64,000 bases of DNA, from assembly GCA_041398785.1 (NCBI GenBank), contig JAWKUA010000011.1:124001-188000 (forward strand), in the 5' to 3' direction. Within the stretch, counting starts at the first letter, position 1; every line of letters starts with the position of its first letter. The notes below the pieces were generated by a model. It had not been told where the DNA came from, did no database searches, and worked only from the letters and a program-made list of their open reading frames with translations. A program made the position numbers and the translations under genes. This document shows positions 27,701-36,180 of this stretch, one piece after another. The DNA is from Planctomycetaceae bacterium (GTDB lineage Bacteria; Planctomycetota; Planctomycetia; Planctomycetales; Planctomycetaceae).

Positions 27701-28045
27701 CAGCAAATGACTCAGTGAATCGTTCTTCGACAGCTCATTCGGTCCGCCCGAAATCCGAAACGACCCGCGCGTCACGTCGTGAGCCTTCCGGGTCAGCCGC
27801 CACGTGCGGCCTTCGTGTTCACAGCGGATGGAACCCTTCCACGGCACGTCATCTTCCGGACGATGCCACGCCGGTTCCTGCGACAGCGGCTGAAATCCAT
27901 ACAGCACCGACCGCACGAACTGCATCAGCGTGGTCTTGCCGGCTTCGTTGGGACCGTAAATGACATTCAGCCCGCCGGGATTCAACTTCAGCAGCAGGCT
28001 TCGCCAGATGCGAAAGCGGTCGATGTCAAGTTCAGTGATTTTCAT
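24710..28045 (-). CDS. SbcC/YhaN-like AAA ATPase with coiled coils and a central membrane hairpin
   Basis: A 1111-aa SMC-like ATPase. Walker A is at the N-terminus (VIYGPNEAGKTTLMQFVRSV, residues ~29-48). Long coiled coils follow, interrupted at about residues 480-540 by two hydrophobic segments (SIAIVAFALFSFGLLTFGMG and GGALAAASFAFAGMMWWGI) that look like a membrane hairpin. The C-terminal ATPase half carries LSGGTREQLFLALRFALARE and Walker B LPMVMDDLFVNFDEERTEAA, then VLFFTCHQHLAELF. A polar tail of ~70 residues follows. Family members pair with an SbcD/YhaO-type nuclease for DNA-end processing; here the partner gene (28552-30261) has lost its catalytic motifs. A membrane hairpin is not found in classical SbcC. 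Confidence 0.88.
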   Translation of the reverse strand: MKITELDIDRFRIWRSLLLKLNPGGLNVIYGPNEAGKTTLMQFVRSVLYGFQPLSQEPAWHRPEDDVPWKGSIRCEHEGRTWRLTRKAHDVTRGSFRISGGPNELSKNDSLSHLLADTSESVFTDIFAVGVRELQQLSTLGSEQVAEYIYGLSLGPQGRQLLDALASLKQRHAALYSHEGKQGRVPELFERYAQLSVSRRKTGEDREKHARLTRRRQELEASISELQAREGSINNELRGLRFINNCYKPWKQIRDLQEQLNQIPLIHHSPDAALDQLEACERDIQTHSARREKLAEQAEQFQKQADRLVLDEKFEKDRYAVQSLVDQAEWLRQLDEQIRQAQDRASDMKRTLDHRLSEMGEGWDLRRLNAIDTSSASHHQLLQHARRYQDAMQRRAKLRRWNRGLSKRSQQELVELNNDLEALGIESIPDAIQREQKRMTELDNLGRLRLQREQLGLKIKTVRSVISRVDTDDGIPYWVDRAVTSIAIVAFALFSFGLLTFGMGAEANRSLGGALAAASFAFAGMMWWGIRNGLRNHFDRKTGIQLDDLNDESRKAERELRAIQERIQNIRSSGLAGQHLLKADAPGASAAELVECIGECSRHITELEKLSRRHERAMARRRRLKTLRERFGSAQQAVNERRQQWCRLLNSLGMDETVKVQEAFDWWQRIQELRELQTQWRNVAPEVEGLRRMFDGMQKRIEQVGQRLSPTSKLSYARPLEVLTAWGQQLKTHERDRLEKQRLTSEGSEKSREATTALHEVEAAELRRGAVLARSGVLTREELLKQKEWQQRRRDLEQKLTSSREELNEVAFAEPEMAIVEDDLIRFDPPRGREQILMLEMELEEVEQKLNSNHEGLGSLKHEIKQLEAGRGSQAQYFQKAQVATDIYRAAEEWFALQIERDVVNRMRSHFEKENISGTLRTASAYLHRISSGRYHRIWAPLGEDFLCVDDEYDRTFRVEQLSGGTREQLFLALRFALAREFNRRGIELPMVMDDLFVNFDEERTEAAVECLIELADDGQQVLFFTCHQHLAELFQKKNVEPLWLPGHKVAVDIHKPEDEGAAFPRESGQHARVDTPETELAESKTIRSRRQGLVHASADELFDEDSAVAS

Positions 28046-28076
28046 GTGAGGATCCTGCCTCAGGGATCGGGCTGAG

Positions 28077-28442
28077 TCATTTCAGGCCCTGCAGCATTGC
28101 CAACGCTTCAGTTGGCGACAATTCTCCGGTTTTCGTCGACAGTCGTGCAACCACGAGATCACCGAGTAAGCATTCAATGGATTCACTTTCTTCATTGAGG
28201 TGGATGCTGCCGGGTCGATCCGTTGCGATATCGGCGTCTCCCAGTCTCATGACACCGCCGCCACCTCCAGCCGCCTGGTGACGCAAGAACAGGCTGTCAT
28301 TTCGAACGAACAATTCGATCGTGAACGTCTGACGATTCGCGTGCACCGATTTCCTTGCAATCGTTCCCGGTGAAATGACAACGTAGGCGGCCAAACCTGC
28401 AACAACCACTATTACAGCAAACAGAATTCGGAGCCGGTTCAT
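28077..28442 (-). CDS. Hypothetical membrane-anchored protein
   Basis: A 121-aa protein with an N-terminal signal anchor (LRILFAVIVVVAGLAAYVVI) and a small soluble domain rich in beta-strand-like sequence (QTFTIELFVRNDSLFLRHQA, GGGGGVMRLGDADIA). No known domain recognised. It sits between the SbcD-like and SbcC/YhaN-like genes on the same strand, 31 nt before the ATPase start. It could be a third subunit that helps hold the complex at the membrane, but that is inference from position and topology. Confidence 0.6.
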   Translation of the reverse strand: MNRLRILFAVIVVVAGLAAYVVISPGTIARKSVHANRQTFTIELFVRNDSLFLRHQAAGGGGGVMRLGDADIATDRPGSIHLNEESESIECLLGDLVVARLSTKTGELSPTEALAMLQGLK

Positions 28443-28551
28443 TCACGTCTGATCGCTGTCTACTTGGGACTCGGGGCTTCGGTTCAACTTCCGATGTACA
28501 CCGATATTTGGGATTCGGGGAGATTCATGTCCGCCCGCCGCGTCACTTTGT

Positions 28552-30261
28552 TCAACTTACATCCTCTGCAGCGTGCCCTTCTTCGTCTGCTTTTTTTCCA
28601 TCCTCGGCCACTGCCGCCATTTCCAGTTCATCGTCGGTTTCCGCCTCGGCGTCCGTTTCGTCGTCGTCTTCTGTCAGCTCCGGTTCCGGCAGCAGAGTGT
28701 TCAGATCCTCGACAAACCACTCCGCTCCATCAATCCGCAGTTGAGCCAGAATGCGTTCTCTGTCGACTCCGCGCACCAGTGATTCGAACCGGTGCTTCCA
28801 GCCGTCCGTCAGGGAATCGGAATGTTCCAGATAGCTTTGCAGCAGCCCGCGAGTGAGTTCTTCCGCGGAGATGTGGTCGGCATATTGCTGGCCGAGTTCG
28901 CCCGGATCCGGCACTTCCCAGGCATCCGGCAGCAGCCTGACCTGATGGACCAGCCGGACTTTCTGGCCGCCGGTCTTCAGTTCTTCCAGCTCGACGGCGA
29001 CGGCCAGTTCGATGTCGTCTTCCAGGAATTCCTGAAGCACCGGCAATGGTCCGGTCAGAGTCCAGCACACGGACCAGATGCGGTCTGAAGCGTCGACCGG
29101 TTCCGCCAGCAGCAGATCCCGCATCTCGCGCAGCAGTTCGTTCAGTTCCGCGCTGGCGGAGACCTGCAGCCGGATGTTTTTCCAGTCGACGGCACTGGAA
29201 TCGAATTCCTGCAGCGTCGTTTCGCCGTCTGCCCGGACTTCGACAAGCGTGCAGACGCCGAATTCCGTTTCCATCTTGTTGCGCGGCTGTGTCGTCCCGG
29301 GACAGTGAACGATTCCCGACCGAAGTTTCATCGTGGACCGTTCGATTTCGCCGCCCAGAGCCACGTAGTTCAGGCAGCCTTCCGACATCAACTGATCGAC
29401 GTATTGACGAAACCCGGTTTCGTAATCGTGCCGGACCTGTGTTCGAGGTGTCGACCACGACGTCGGCGCTGATGGCTGCGTTTTCGAACTGCCGGTGATC
29501 TGTGTGCCGGGACGCGGCGGCTTCTGAGCCGCGTCCGGCGCGCGGTTCGAAGACTGCGCGGAGTCCGGGGATGCAGTCTGCGGCTGCTTCGGCTGCGAGT
29601 TATTTGAACCCTGGTCTGTGGACCGGTCGGCGGTTGCACGGTTCTCGTCGTCTGCCAGTGCTTCCGTTGCGGCGGCCGGCAGCAGTTCACCGCTCTCCTC
29701 GGCCGTCAGAGACGCCATCCGCCGCGACTCGTCGTACTTCGCGCGGCTGACGATGCCGATGCGAAACGGTTCGATCCCGTCTTCCGCTCGGCTGATGACC
29801 CGAATGCCGAACGCGTCGGTTTCGCCATACCACATCGATGCCGTGACTGTTGTGATGATACGACCGTCGCGTTCCAGAACTGTTGGTTCGGGATTGCTGC
29901 TGTAACAGACCGAGACGTTGGCAGGAAGTTCGGGGATGGCTCGCCAGGCTTCCGGCGGGTCGAGATCTCCCGTCAGCACAAACACCGGAATTTTCTTCGT
30001 CTGCAGGCGGCGAAATCCTTCCAGCAGTTTCAGTCTGGCGCGCAGGCTGCGATCGGCTTCGACAAACAGATTTCCGGACAGCAGCAGGTAATCGACAGAT
30101 TTCGAAATGCAAAGATCAATCACCGTGTCGAACGATGTCAGCGTGGCGTCTTCCAGCGCGTGCCGCAAATCTTCCGTCAGTTGCTCGGACAAATGAACGC
30201 TGACGGGCACGTCCAGCCGGACGTTGGCGGCGTGGATAAATCGCTGAGATTGAAACGGCAT
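28552..30261 (-). CDS. SbcD/YhaO-like protein with degenerate phosphoesterase motifs
   Basis: A 569-aa protein; the ATG at 30261 follows AAGGGAG. It is laid out like an SbcD-type calcineurin-fold nuclease, but each metal-binding motif is altered. Motif I (usually HxxDxHL) reads FIHAANVRLD (residues 8-17). Motif II (usually GDL) reads LLLSGNLFV (60-67). Motif III (usually GNHD) reads FVLTGDLDPPEAW (94-106). The later GHxH motif reads YVALGGEIER. A low-complexity linker (~residues 200-270) splits the domain, and a C-terminal capping/accessory domain ends in a strongly acidic tail (LTEDDDETDAEAETDDELE). So it is probably a non-catalytic partner of the ATPase encoded downstream. Confidence 0.72.
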   Translation of the reverse strand: MPFQSQRFIHAANVRLDVPVSVHLSEQLTEDLRHALEDATLTSFDTVIDLCISKSVDYLLLSGNLFVEADRSLRARLKLLEGFRRLQTKKIPVFVLTGDLDPPEAWRAIPELPANVSVCYSSNPEPTVLERDGRIITTVTASMWYGETDAFGIRVISRAEDGIEPFRIGIVSRAKYDESRRMASLTAEESGELLPAAATEALADDENRATADRSTDQGSNNSQPKQPQTASPDSAQSSNRAPDAAQKPPRPGTQITGSSKTQPSAPTSWSTPRTQVRHDYETGFRQYVDQLMSEGCLNYVALGGEIERSTMKLRSGIVHCPGTTQPRNKMETEFGVCTLVEVRADGETTLQEFDSSAVDWKNIRLQVSASAELNELLREMRDLLLAEPVDASDRIWSVCWTLTGPLPVLQEFLEDDIELAVAVELEELKTGGQKVRLVHQVRLLPDAWEVPDPGELGQQYADHISAEELTRGLLQSYLEHSDSLTDGWKHRFESLVRGVDRERILAQLRIDGAEWFVEDLNTLLPEPELTEDDDETDAEAETDDELEMAAVAEDGKKADEEGHAAEDVS

Positions 30262-30400
30262 CCACCAGACTCCCTTCTGCTCAATCACCGGCGCAGACAG
30301 AATTGCATCCGGTGGTCGCTGTCGGAAATCTAATAGTTTCGGGAATCTGGGGAAAGTCCGTTGCGGCGAGAATTGCCGGAGTAGCGAGGCCAAAGCAGCG

Positions 30401-31018
30401 TCAGTAGGTGAATGTCCACCCCGGAATCATCGTGTTCAATTCCTTCAGCAGCACCTTGATATGACGCTCCCGAAGTTGATTTCCGATGTTCAGAATGCTG
30501 TCTGTGTCAGACAGATGGGCGACGCCGGGGTTGTATTCGTCAGGCCCCTGAAAGGTGTGCACAAATTCGTGCGGCACCGCATTGAAGTTTCGGCAGGCGT
30601 TCGCCGCGTTGCAGACGTTGTAGTCATTGACGTCGGCGCTATCGAGCAGGATCAGGCGTTTGGCCCAGTCGACCTGGCTGATCAGCGTTGTCGGAGTGCT
30701 TGACGCCGGAATCTTTCGGGCATGGACCGTCCAGTGCTTGTATTTTTCCAGTGCCCAGCCGATGTCAAACACTAAATCCATCTTCGGATGCAGCAGGCAC
30801 TGGTGAGTCGACGTCACGGAAAGTTTCTTTTTCACGATCCGACTGACGACCAGCTTCACAATAGCGTTGTGAAATGCTTCCTTTTCGGCCTGCCTCCACG
30901 CGGGCGCGCCCAGAGCGCTGGACCATTGATAGCCCCACCGCTGCATCACTCGAACAAAACCCTTCGATCCTTCCACTTCAATACGCGCCCATGGCAGCTC
31001 TTTCACGGCAGTACTCAT
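30401..31018 (-). CDS. Hypothetical protein with HExxH motif (putative zincin)
   Basis: A 205-aa cytoplasmic-looking protein with no signal peptide. The ATG at 31018 is preceded by GGAGGG 4 nt upstream, which decides it over the longer upstream frame. The only motif I recognise is NAVPHEFVHTFQGPDEYNPG (residues ~157-176): HEFVH is a zinc-metallopeptidase HExxH site, with a possible third ligand Glu (PDEY) and a following SILNIGNQLRERH that resembles the Met-turn region of some zincins. Substrate and family are unknown. It stands alone between the SbcD-like gene and the ferrochelatase gene. Confidence 0.6.
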   Translation of the reverse strand: MSTAVKELPWARIEVEGSKGFVRVMQRWGYQWSSALGAPAWRQAEKEAFHNAIVKLVVSRIVKKKLSVTSTHQCLLHPKMDLVFDIGWALEKYKHWTVHARKIPASSTPTTLISQVDWAKRLILLDSADVNDYNVCNAANACRNFNAVPHEFVHTFQGPDEYNPGVAHLSDTDSILNIGNQLRERHIKVLLKELNTMIPGWTFTY

Positions 31019-31178
31019 AGACCCTCCACGCATTTGTCGATCGGGGAAATGCGTCCTGCTTTGGTCGACACACTGTGCAGCAGGACGTCTGTCCGCGGAC
31101 GCGGTTCCGGAAAGTCCGACCGCGCTGGACGCATTATTGTCGCCGCAGCCGAGTCCCGGTTGCGAAGATTCTGTCGAT

Positions 31179-32207
31179 TCACGCCGGCTGCGATGCCGCC
31201 GGACGTCGGGGCGGGGCAGGGCAGCAGTCTTCCGGGCAGACATCGTGATTCGGGCCGTATCGTCCGATCGCTTCCCGCTCGGCCGTTCCCAGTCGTTCCT
31301 GAATCAGCTTGCGAATCATCCTGACGAACTGAGCGTCGTGACCCGGAGTTGCCGCCCGCTGCATGCTGATGCCGTGCCGATCGCAGGCGCGGCGAGCTTC
31401 GTCGTCAAGGTCGAACAGAACTTCCATATGGTCGGACAGGAACCCGACCGGTGAGATCACAACCCGCCTCTTTGACTGATCTGCAAGCGTTTGCAGATAG
31501 TCGCAGATGTCCGGCTCCAGCCAGGGATCCGACGGCCGGCCGCTGCGGCTTTGGTAAACCAGCTTCCATCGATCGGCCGGCAGATTCAGCTTTTCCGAAA
31601 CCAGCCGGCAGGTTTCCGTCAATTGTTTTTCGTAGTCCGAAGTGCTCGACATCGTCAGGGGAATGCTGTGCGCGGTGAAAGCAATCTGTACGCCGCCGCG
31701 AACATCCCTGTCGAACCGATCGATGGCCGTCTGGACGTTGCGGGAGATCACGTCCACAAAATCCGGATGGTTGTAGAACACTCTCAGCTTGTGGATTTCC
31801 AGTTCCGGAGTGTCGGCCGCTTCCTTTGCGCGAATGATGTCCTCGCGGTATTGCCGGCAGCCGGAATAACAACTGAACCCGGACGTGATGTAGCACAGCG
31901 CTCGGCGGATTCCGTCGCTGTGCATTTGTGTCAGCGTGTCGGCCAGCATCGGATGCCAGTTTCGGTTTCCCCAATAGATGGGCAGGGAAATGCCGGCGGA
32001 ATCCAGTTCGGCGCGCAGCGCGCTGATCAGGTCTCGGCACTGCTGATTGATCGGGCTGACTCCGCCGAAGTGGTTATAATGGCCGGCAACTTCCAGCAGC
32101 CGTTCGCGAGGAACGTTTTTTCCGCGCAGGACGTTTTCCAGAAACGGAATCACGTCGTCCGGACCCTCCGGACCTCCGAATGACAAAACCAGAATTGCGT
32201 CGTACAT
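31179..32207 (-). CDS. hemH: Ferrochelatase (probably coproporphyrin ferrochelatase)
   Basis: Inserts Fe2+ into the porphyrin. The 342-aa protein has the family N-terminus AILVLSFGGPEGPDDVIPFL and the catalytic histidine motif VQIAFTAHSIPLTMSS, then LVYQSRSGRPSDPWLEPDIC (Q-S-R-x-G region) and VVISPVGFLSDHMEVLFDLD with the second active-site acidic residues. Because this genome has HemQ (12771-13610), the substrate is likely coproporphyrin III. The C-terminus has a cysteine cluster (DVCPEDCCPAP) that, with the internal SGFSCYSGC, could bind an iron-sulfur cluster as in some bacterial ferrochelatases; this is inference. CoaX lies 89 nt upstream on the same strand. Confidence 0.92.
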   Translation of the reverse strand: MYDAILVLSFGGPEGPDDVIPFLENVLRGKNVPRERLLEVAGHYNHFGGVSPINQQCRDLISALRAELDSAGISLPIYWGNRNWHPMLADTLTQMHSDGIRRALCYITSGFSCYSGCRQYREDIIRAKEAADTPELEIHKLRVFYNHPDFVDVISRNVQTAIDRFDRDVRGGVQIAFTAHSIPLTMSSTSDYEKQLTETCRLVSEKLNLPADRWKLVYQSRSGRPSDPWLEPDICDYLQTLADQSKRRVVISPVGFLSDHMEVLFDLDDEARRACDRHGISMQRAATPGHDAQFVRMIRKLIQERLGTAEREAIGRYGPNHDVCPEDCCPAPPRRPAASQPA

Positions 32208-32296
32208 CGGGGGATCTCATATTCTCAGTGCGGAAGTCAGGAAGTTCGGGGTTCGATGGCTGGAGTCTGATCCTGCACCGGTCAATCGTTCATGAC

Positions 32297-33091
32297 TCAT
32301 TCTTCAGCGTTCGCCGTCAGTGCCAGTCCGTGCAGCGCGAGGCTGTCGATGAAGGTGGCGTTTGGGAAATGGGGCATCAGTTGCCGTCCGCCGCCGCCGG
32401 AAATGACAACTCTCGGCGGACGAACTTCGTGAAATCGCTCCGCCGCTGCCTGAGACAGCCGCGACACAAGTTCCCGCACGGCTCCCAGTTGCCCCCAGAA
32501 CAACCCGGCGCAGATGGCTTCATCGGTATTGCGGCCCGGCACAGAAGGTTCCGTGGTCAGCCGCGCGTCGGTATCAATCAGCGGCAGCCGAGCGGTGTAG
32601 TCGTGCAGAGCATACGCCGAAAGTCGCAGTCCCGGCAGGATACTGCCGCCTCGAAACACGCCGTCCGACGTCAGCAGATCGACGGTGGTGGCCGTGCCGG
32701 AATCGACAATGACCGCGGGCCGCTCTGATGGATCCGACATTTTCACGGCGAATGCGCTGAGCAGTCGATCGATGCCCAGTTTTGCCGGCTCGTCTACATC
32801 CACCGCCAGCGGCACGTCGCGGAAGTCTTCGATGACGGTCGGCGGCAGACCGGGCAGCGGCCACGCCTGACGTAACAGGTCGCGCACGGGGGGATTCGAT
32901 CCGGCAAGGACGCAGTTTGTGACCGGCTCGTTCCCGTCAGCCGCCAGCCAGTCAGCCAGCGCAACCTCCAGGGTTGCCGTTTCCGCCAACGGGCACGCCG
33001 AAATCTGCATGACCTGAGGAACTCTGCCGACGGCCGATCGAAACAGTCCGAACTTCGCGCGCGTGTTGCCGATATCGACGGCCAGAATCAT
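32297..33091 (-). CDS. coaX: Type III pantothenate kinase
   Basis: First step of CoA synthesis, phosphorylating pantothenate. The 264-aa protein has the ASKHA-fold phosphate loop MILAVDIGNTRAKFGLF, the nucleotide loop AVIVDSGTATTVDLLTSDG and the pantothenate-side GGSILPGLRLSAYALHDYTA, with the conserved acidic pair in VDEPAKLGIDRLLSAF. Its ATG overlaps the stop of the PSD1 gene by 4 nt (ATGA), indicating translational coupling. That partnership looks accidental in function. Confidence 0.92.
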   Translation of the reverse strand: MILAVDIGNTRAKFGLFRSAVGRVPQVMQISACPLAETATLEVALADWLAADGNEPVTNCVLAGSNPPVRDLLRQAWPLPGLPPTVIEDFRDVPLAVDVDEPAKLGIDRLLSAFAVKMSDPSERPAVIVDSGTATTVDLLTSDGVFRGGSILPGLRLSAYALHDYTARLPLIDTDARLTTEPSVPGRNTDEAICAGLFWGQLGAVRELVSRLSQAAAERFHEVRPPRVVISGGGGRQLMPHFPNATFIDSLALHGLALTANAEE

Positions 33092-36000
33092 GGGCGCGTG
33101 ATCGTTTCATGCAAATTCAGCACAGTGCGAGCGACCGCGGTCCACGCCGCAAGCTGCTGCTGATCGACGGTGCGGTCGATCGATTTCTGGCCGACCGTCA
33201 GGAATCCCGACACGGACTCACCGGATGCGGCGAACACGGTTCGCTGACTGTCCAGCAGTTCCAGCAGCACAGAGACCTCTTCCGGCCGAGCTGCCCGCGA
33301 CAGGCACAGGCGATACATCCGGTCAAGCCGCGACTCGTCCGAGTCTCTGCCTTCGACCAGCACGCGCTGAGCGAGTGCCCGCGCGGCTTCAACGAACGTC
33401 GGGTCATTCAGCAGGACCAGAGCCTGCAGGCTGTTGTTGCTGCGAGAACGCTCGACCGTGCATTCTTCGCGAGTCGGCGCGTCGAACGACTTCATTGCCG
33501 GATGCAGAAACGTGCGGCACCAGTATGTGTAAAGTCCGCGGCGGTATTGTTTGGCTCCCGTGTCAGCCTCCCATTCGCGAGTCGGGAAATTCAGGTGAGC
33601 CCAGTAACCGGCCGGCTGATACGGTTTGACCGATGGTCCGCCGACCTGATCGACCAGCAGCCCGGAAACCTGCAGCGCCATGTCGCGAATCGACTCCGCT
33701 TCCAGCCGATATCGCGACTGCCGAGCCAGCCAGTTGTTGAACGGATCGGCGGCGACAAGCTGTTCATCAAAGACGGAAGAACGCCGGTACGCATCCGAAC
33801 TCACAATCAGCCGGATCATGTGCCGGATATCCCACCCGCTTTCGCGAAACTCCACGGCCAGCCAGTCCAGCAGATCCGGGTGAGTGGGCCAGGAACCCTG
33901 CGAACCGAAGTCGTCCGCCGATTTGACGATTCCCCTGCCGAACAACTGCTGCCACAGCCGATTGACGAACACGCGAGCCACCAGCGGGTTGTCGTCGGAC
34001 ACCAGCCATTCTGCCAGATCCATGCGACTGCCACGCGATGCCGTGTTCAGTTGCTGAAGGAAATGCGGAACCGCCGGTTCGACCAGGTCTCCGCTGTCGT
34101 CCATCCAGTTGCCGCGAGCCAGCACACGAATTTCTCGCGGCGTCTGCGTGCGAGTCACCAGCATTTCGGGAATGCACTTATCCAGCGTTTCCCGCGCGGT
34201 TTTCGTTTCTGACAGTGAGCTGCGCGCGTCGGCCAGCAGAGGCGTCACGGATCGGAAGTGCGTTGCCACGGCCGAACGCTGGTCGTCGCTGACGGACGGC
34301 CAGGCTTCAACGGCTGCCAGCAGGTCCGGCGGAAGGCCCAGGCCGTTGTCGTTGAGTCCCGGAGTTGCCGCTGCGGTGGTACTGATCCGAAACCGACCGA
34401 TGTTGTGATAGTCAACGGATGTCTGCTGCAGTGTCACGATCAGCCGCTGACCTGCAGCCAGCTCCGCCGGCTTTTCGAACTGGAATACGGCCGTACGATC
34501 GGCGTCGTTATGAAGGTGTCCGTCCACTGCCCATCCGGTGTCCGGTTTACCGTCCAGAGCGTTCCGGACCGGCCAGCCATCCTGTTCGTAGCTGGCAACG
34601 GCGTCGCTGACGGGAACGCTGGCTTCTACGGCCGATGTTCCTTCCGTGTTTGCGATTCGAACGGAAATCTCCGACAGCACGAAGTTACCGTTCACGCGGC
34701 TGAGCGACTTGTTCGTCATCGAATCGTGTCGCAGGGTTTCCAGCCGGATGCCGGTCATGCGCTGCGGCTGGTCGGCGACAACCGGCAGAACCACTTCATA
34801 AGTATCCTGCTTCGGGTTGTCACCGGATGTCAGCACGGAATGATCTTCCAGAATCTGCGTGACCTGTCCGCCGGTCGACATGACTGCGGCCGGATGCTGA
34901 ACGTGCCAGATCTTCGGCGACGTGCGAAGCTTCTGCTGCTGTTCGGCGACCCACGAGTTCAGTGCGGAATCCAGTTCTTCCGTCTGCGTATCCAGCGTTG
35001 TCTGCAGTTGAGCGATCTTCTGATCCAGTTTGGAAAGCTGCTGCTGCTGAGTTCGCGACGGCATCTTTGTGGCCGGCTGGATTCCCACCGGCACGTCCAT
35101 GATGTCCGCGAAGAACGCCGCGAACTGATAGAAGTCGCGCAGAGAATACGGGTCGTATTTGTGGTCGTGGCATTCGCAGCACGCCATCGTCGCTCCCAGC
35201 CAGACCGACGCCGCATTGCGGACTCGGTCGGCGGAATACTTCGCCAGATATTCCTTCGGCTGAGCCCCGCCTTCGCGAGTCGTCATCAGCAGCCGGTTGT
35301 AGCCGGACGCGATCTTCTGTTCGTCGCTCGGTTCCGGCAGCAGGTCGCCCGCGAGCTGTTCAATCGTGAACCGATCGAACGGCATGTTGCTGTTGAAAGC
35401 ATCGATGACGTAGTCCCGATACATCCAGACTTCGCGGTGGTTGTCGCCGTGAATTCCGTTCGTGTCGGCGTAACGAACCTGATCCAGCCAAAGTTCCGTC
35501 ATGCGTTCGCCGTAGTGATGCGACGAAAGCAGTTCGTCGATCAGTGCCTGCCACGCTTCCGGCGTCGGAGTCGCCGCAAACGCGGCGACCTGCTCCGGAG
35601 TTGGCGGCAGGCCCGTCAGATCAAAGCTCAGCCGTCGAACCAGTGTGACGGGATCCGCCTGGGCCAGCGGTGTCAGCTTCTGCCTGTCGAGCCGGTTCTG
35701 AATGAAGCGGTCGATGTCGTTGGCCGTCGGGCTGACTTCGACATCAGGAACCTTCGGGCGCTGCGGAAGAATGTAGGCCCAGTGCCCTTTCCAGGTGGCT
35801 CCCTGCTCAATCCAGCGGCGAATCGTCTGCTTCTGAGCGGCGGTCAGAGCCTTTCCGGAACCCTGCGGCGGCATCACCAGGTCCGCGTCGCCAGACTCGA
35901 TCCGGGTCAGCAGTTCGCTGTTCGCGGCGTTCTTCGCGTCAACGACGGTGACGCCGTCCTGCGACCGAAACAGCCCTTCCTGAAGATCCAGCCGCAGGTC

Positions 36001-36180
36001 CGCCTGCCGCTGTCCGGAGTCCGGGCCGTGGCAGGCGAAACACGCGTCCGAAAAAATCGGACGAACATCGCGGTTGAAGTCGACCGGTTCGTCGCCAGCT
36101 TCCCCCGCTGTTGCCCAGGCGGACGATCCGGCGAAGGCCGCCACCAACAGTATGGTTGTCATCAGGCGAATCTGTGTCAT
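33088..36180 (-). CDS. PSD1 (DUF1549/DUF1553) exported protein with cytochrome c domain
   Basis: A 1030-aa secreted protein with signal peptide ILLVAAFAGSSAWATAGEAG. A planctomycete cytochrome c (PSC) module follows: RDVRPIFSDACFACHGPDSG (CxxCH) and DADLVMPPQGSGKALTAAQK with the methionine ligand. Then DUF1549 (NDIDRFIQNRLDRQKLTPLA; RLSFDLTGLPPTPEQVAAFA; YADTNGIHGDNHREVW), a beta-rich carbohydrate-binding-like middle with a coiled stretch near residue 380, and DUF1553 (ARVFVNRLWQQLFGRGIVKS; SVKPYQPAGYWAHLNFPTRE; NSLQALVLLNDPTFVEAARA). Function not established. Unusually, no DUF1501 gene follows; coaX overlaps its end. Confidence 0.92.
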   Translation of the reverse strand: MTQIRLMTTILLVAAFAGSSAWATAGEAGDEPVDFNRDVRPIFSDACFACHGPDSGQRQADLRLDLQEGLFRSQDGVTVVDAKNAANSELLTRIESGDADLVMPPQGSGKALTAAQKQTIRRWIEQGATWKGHWAYILPQRPKVPDVEVSPTANDIDRFIQNRLDRQKLTPLAQADPVTLVRRLSFDLTGLPPTPEQVAAFAATPTPEAWQALIDELLSSHHYGERMTELWLDQVRYADTNGIHGDNHREVWMYRDYVIDAFNSNMPFDRFTIEQLAGDLLPEPSDEQKIASGYNRLLMTTREGGAQPKEYLAKYSADRVRNAASVWLGATMACCECHDHKYDPYSLRDFYQFAAFFADIMDVPVGIQPATKMPSRTQQQQLSKLDQKIAQLQTTLDTQTEELDSALNSWVAEQQQKLRTSPKIWHVQHPAAVMSTGGQVTQILEDHSVLTSGDNPKQDTYEVVLPVVADQPQRMTGIRLETLRHDSMTNKSLSRVNGNFVLSEISVRIANTEGTSAVEASVPVSDAVASYEQDGWPVRNALDGKPDTGWAVDGHLHNDADRTAVFQFEKPAELAAGQRLIVTLQQTSVDYHNIGRFRISTTAAATPGLNDNGLGLPPDLLAAVEAWPSVSDDQRSAVATHFRSVTPLLADARSSLSETKTARETLDKCIPEMLVTRTQTPREIRVLARGNWMDDSGDLVEPAVPHFLQQLNTASRGSRMDLAEWLVSDDNPLVARVFVNRLWQQLFGRGIVKSADDFGSQGSWPTHPDLLDWLAVEFRESGWDIRHMIRLIVSSDAYRRSSVFDEQLVAADPFNNWLARQSRYRLEAESIRDMALQVSGLLVDQVGGPSVKPYQPAGYWAHLNFPTREWEADTGAKQYRRGLYTYWCRTFLHPAMKSFDAPTREECTVERSRSNNSLQALVLLNDPTFVEAARALAQRVLVEGRDSDESRLDRMYRLCLSRAARPEEVSVLLELLDSQRTVFAASGESVSGFLTVGQKSIDRTVDQQQLAAWTAVARTVLNLHETITRP

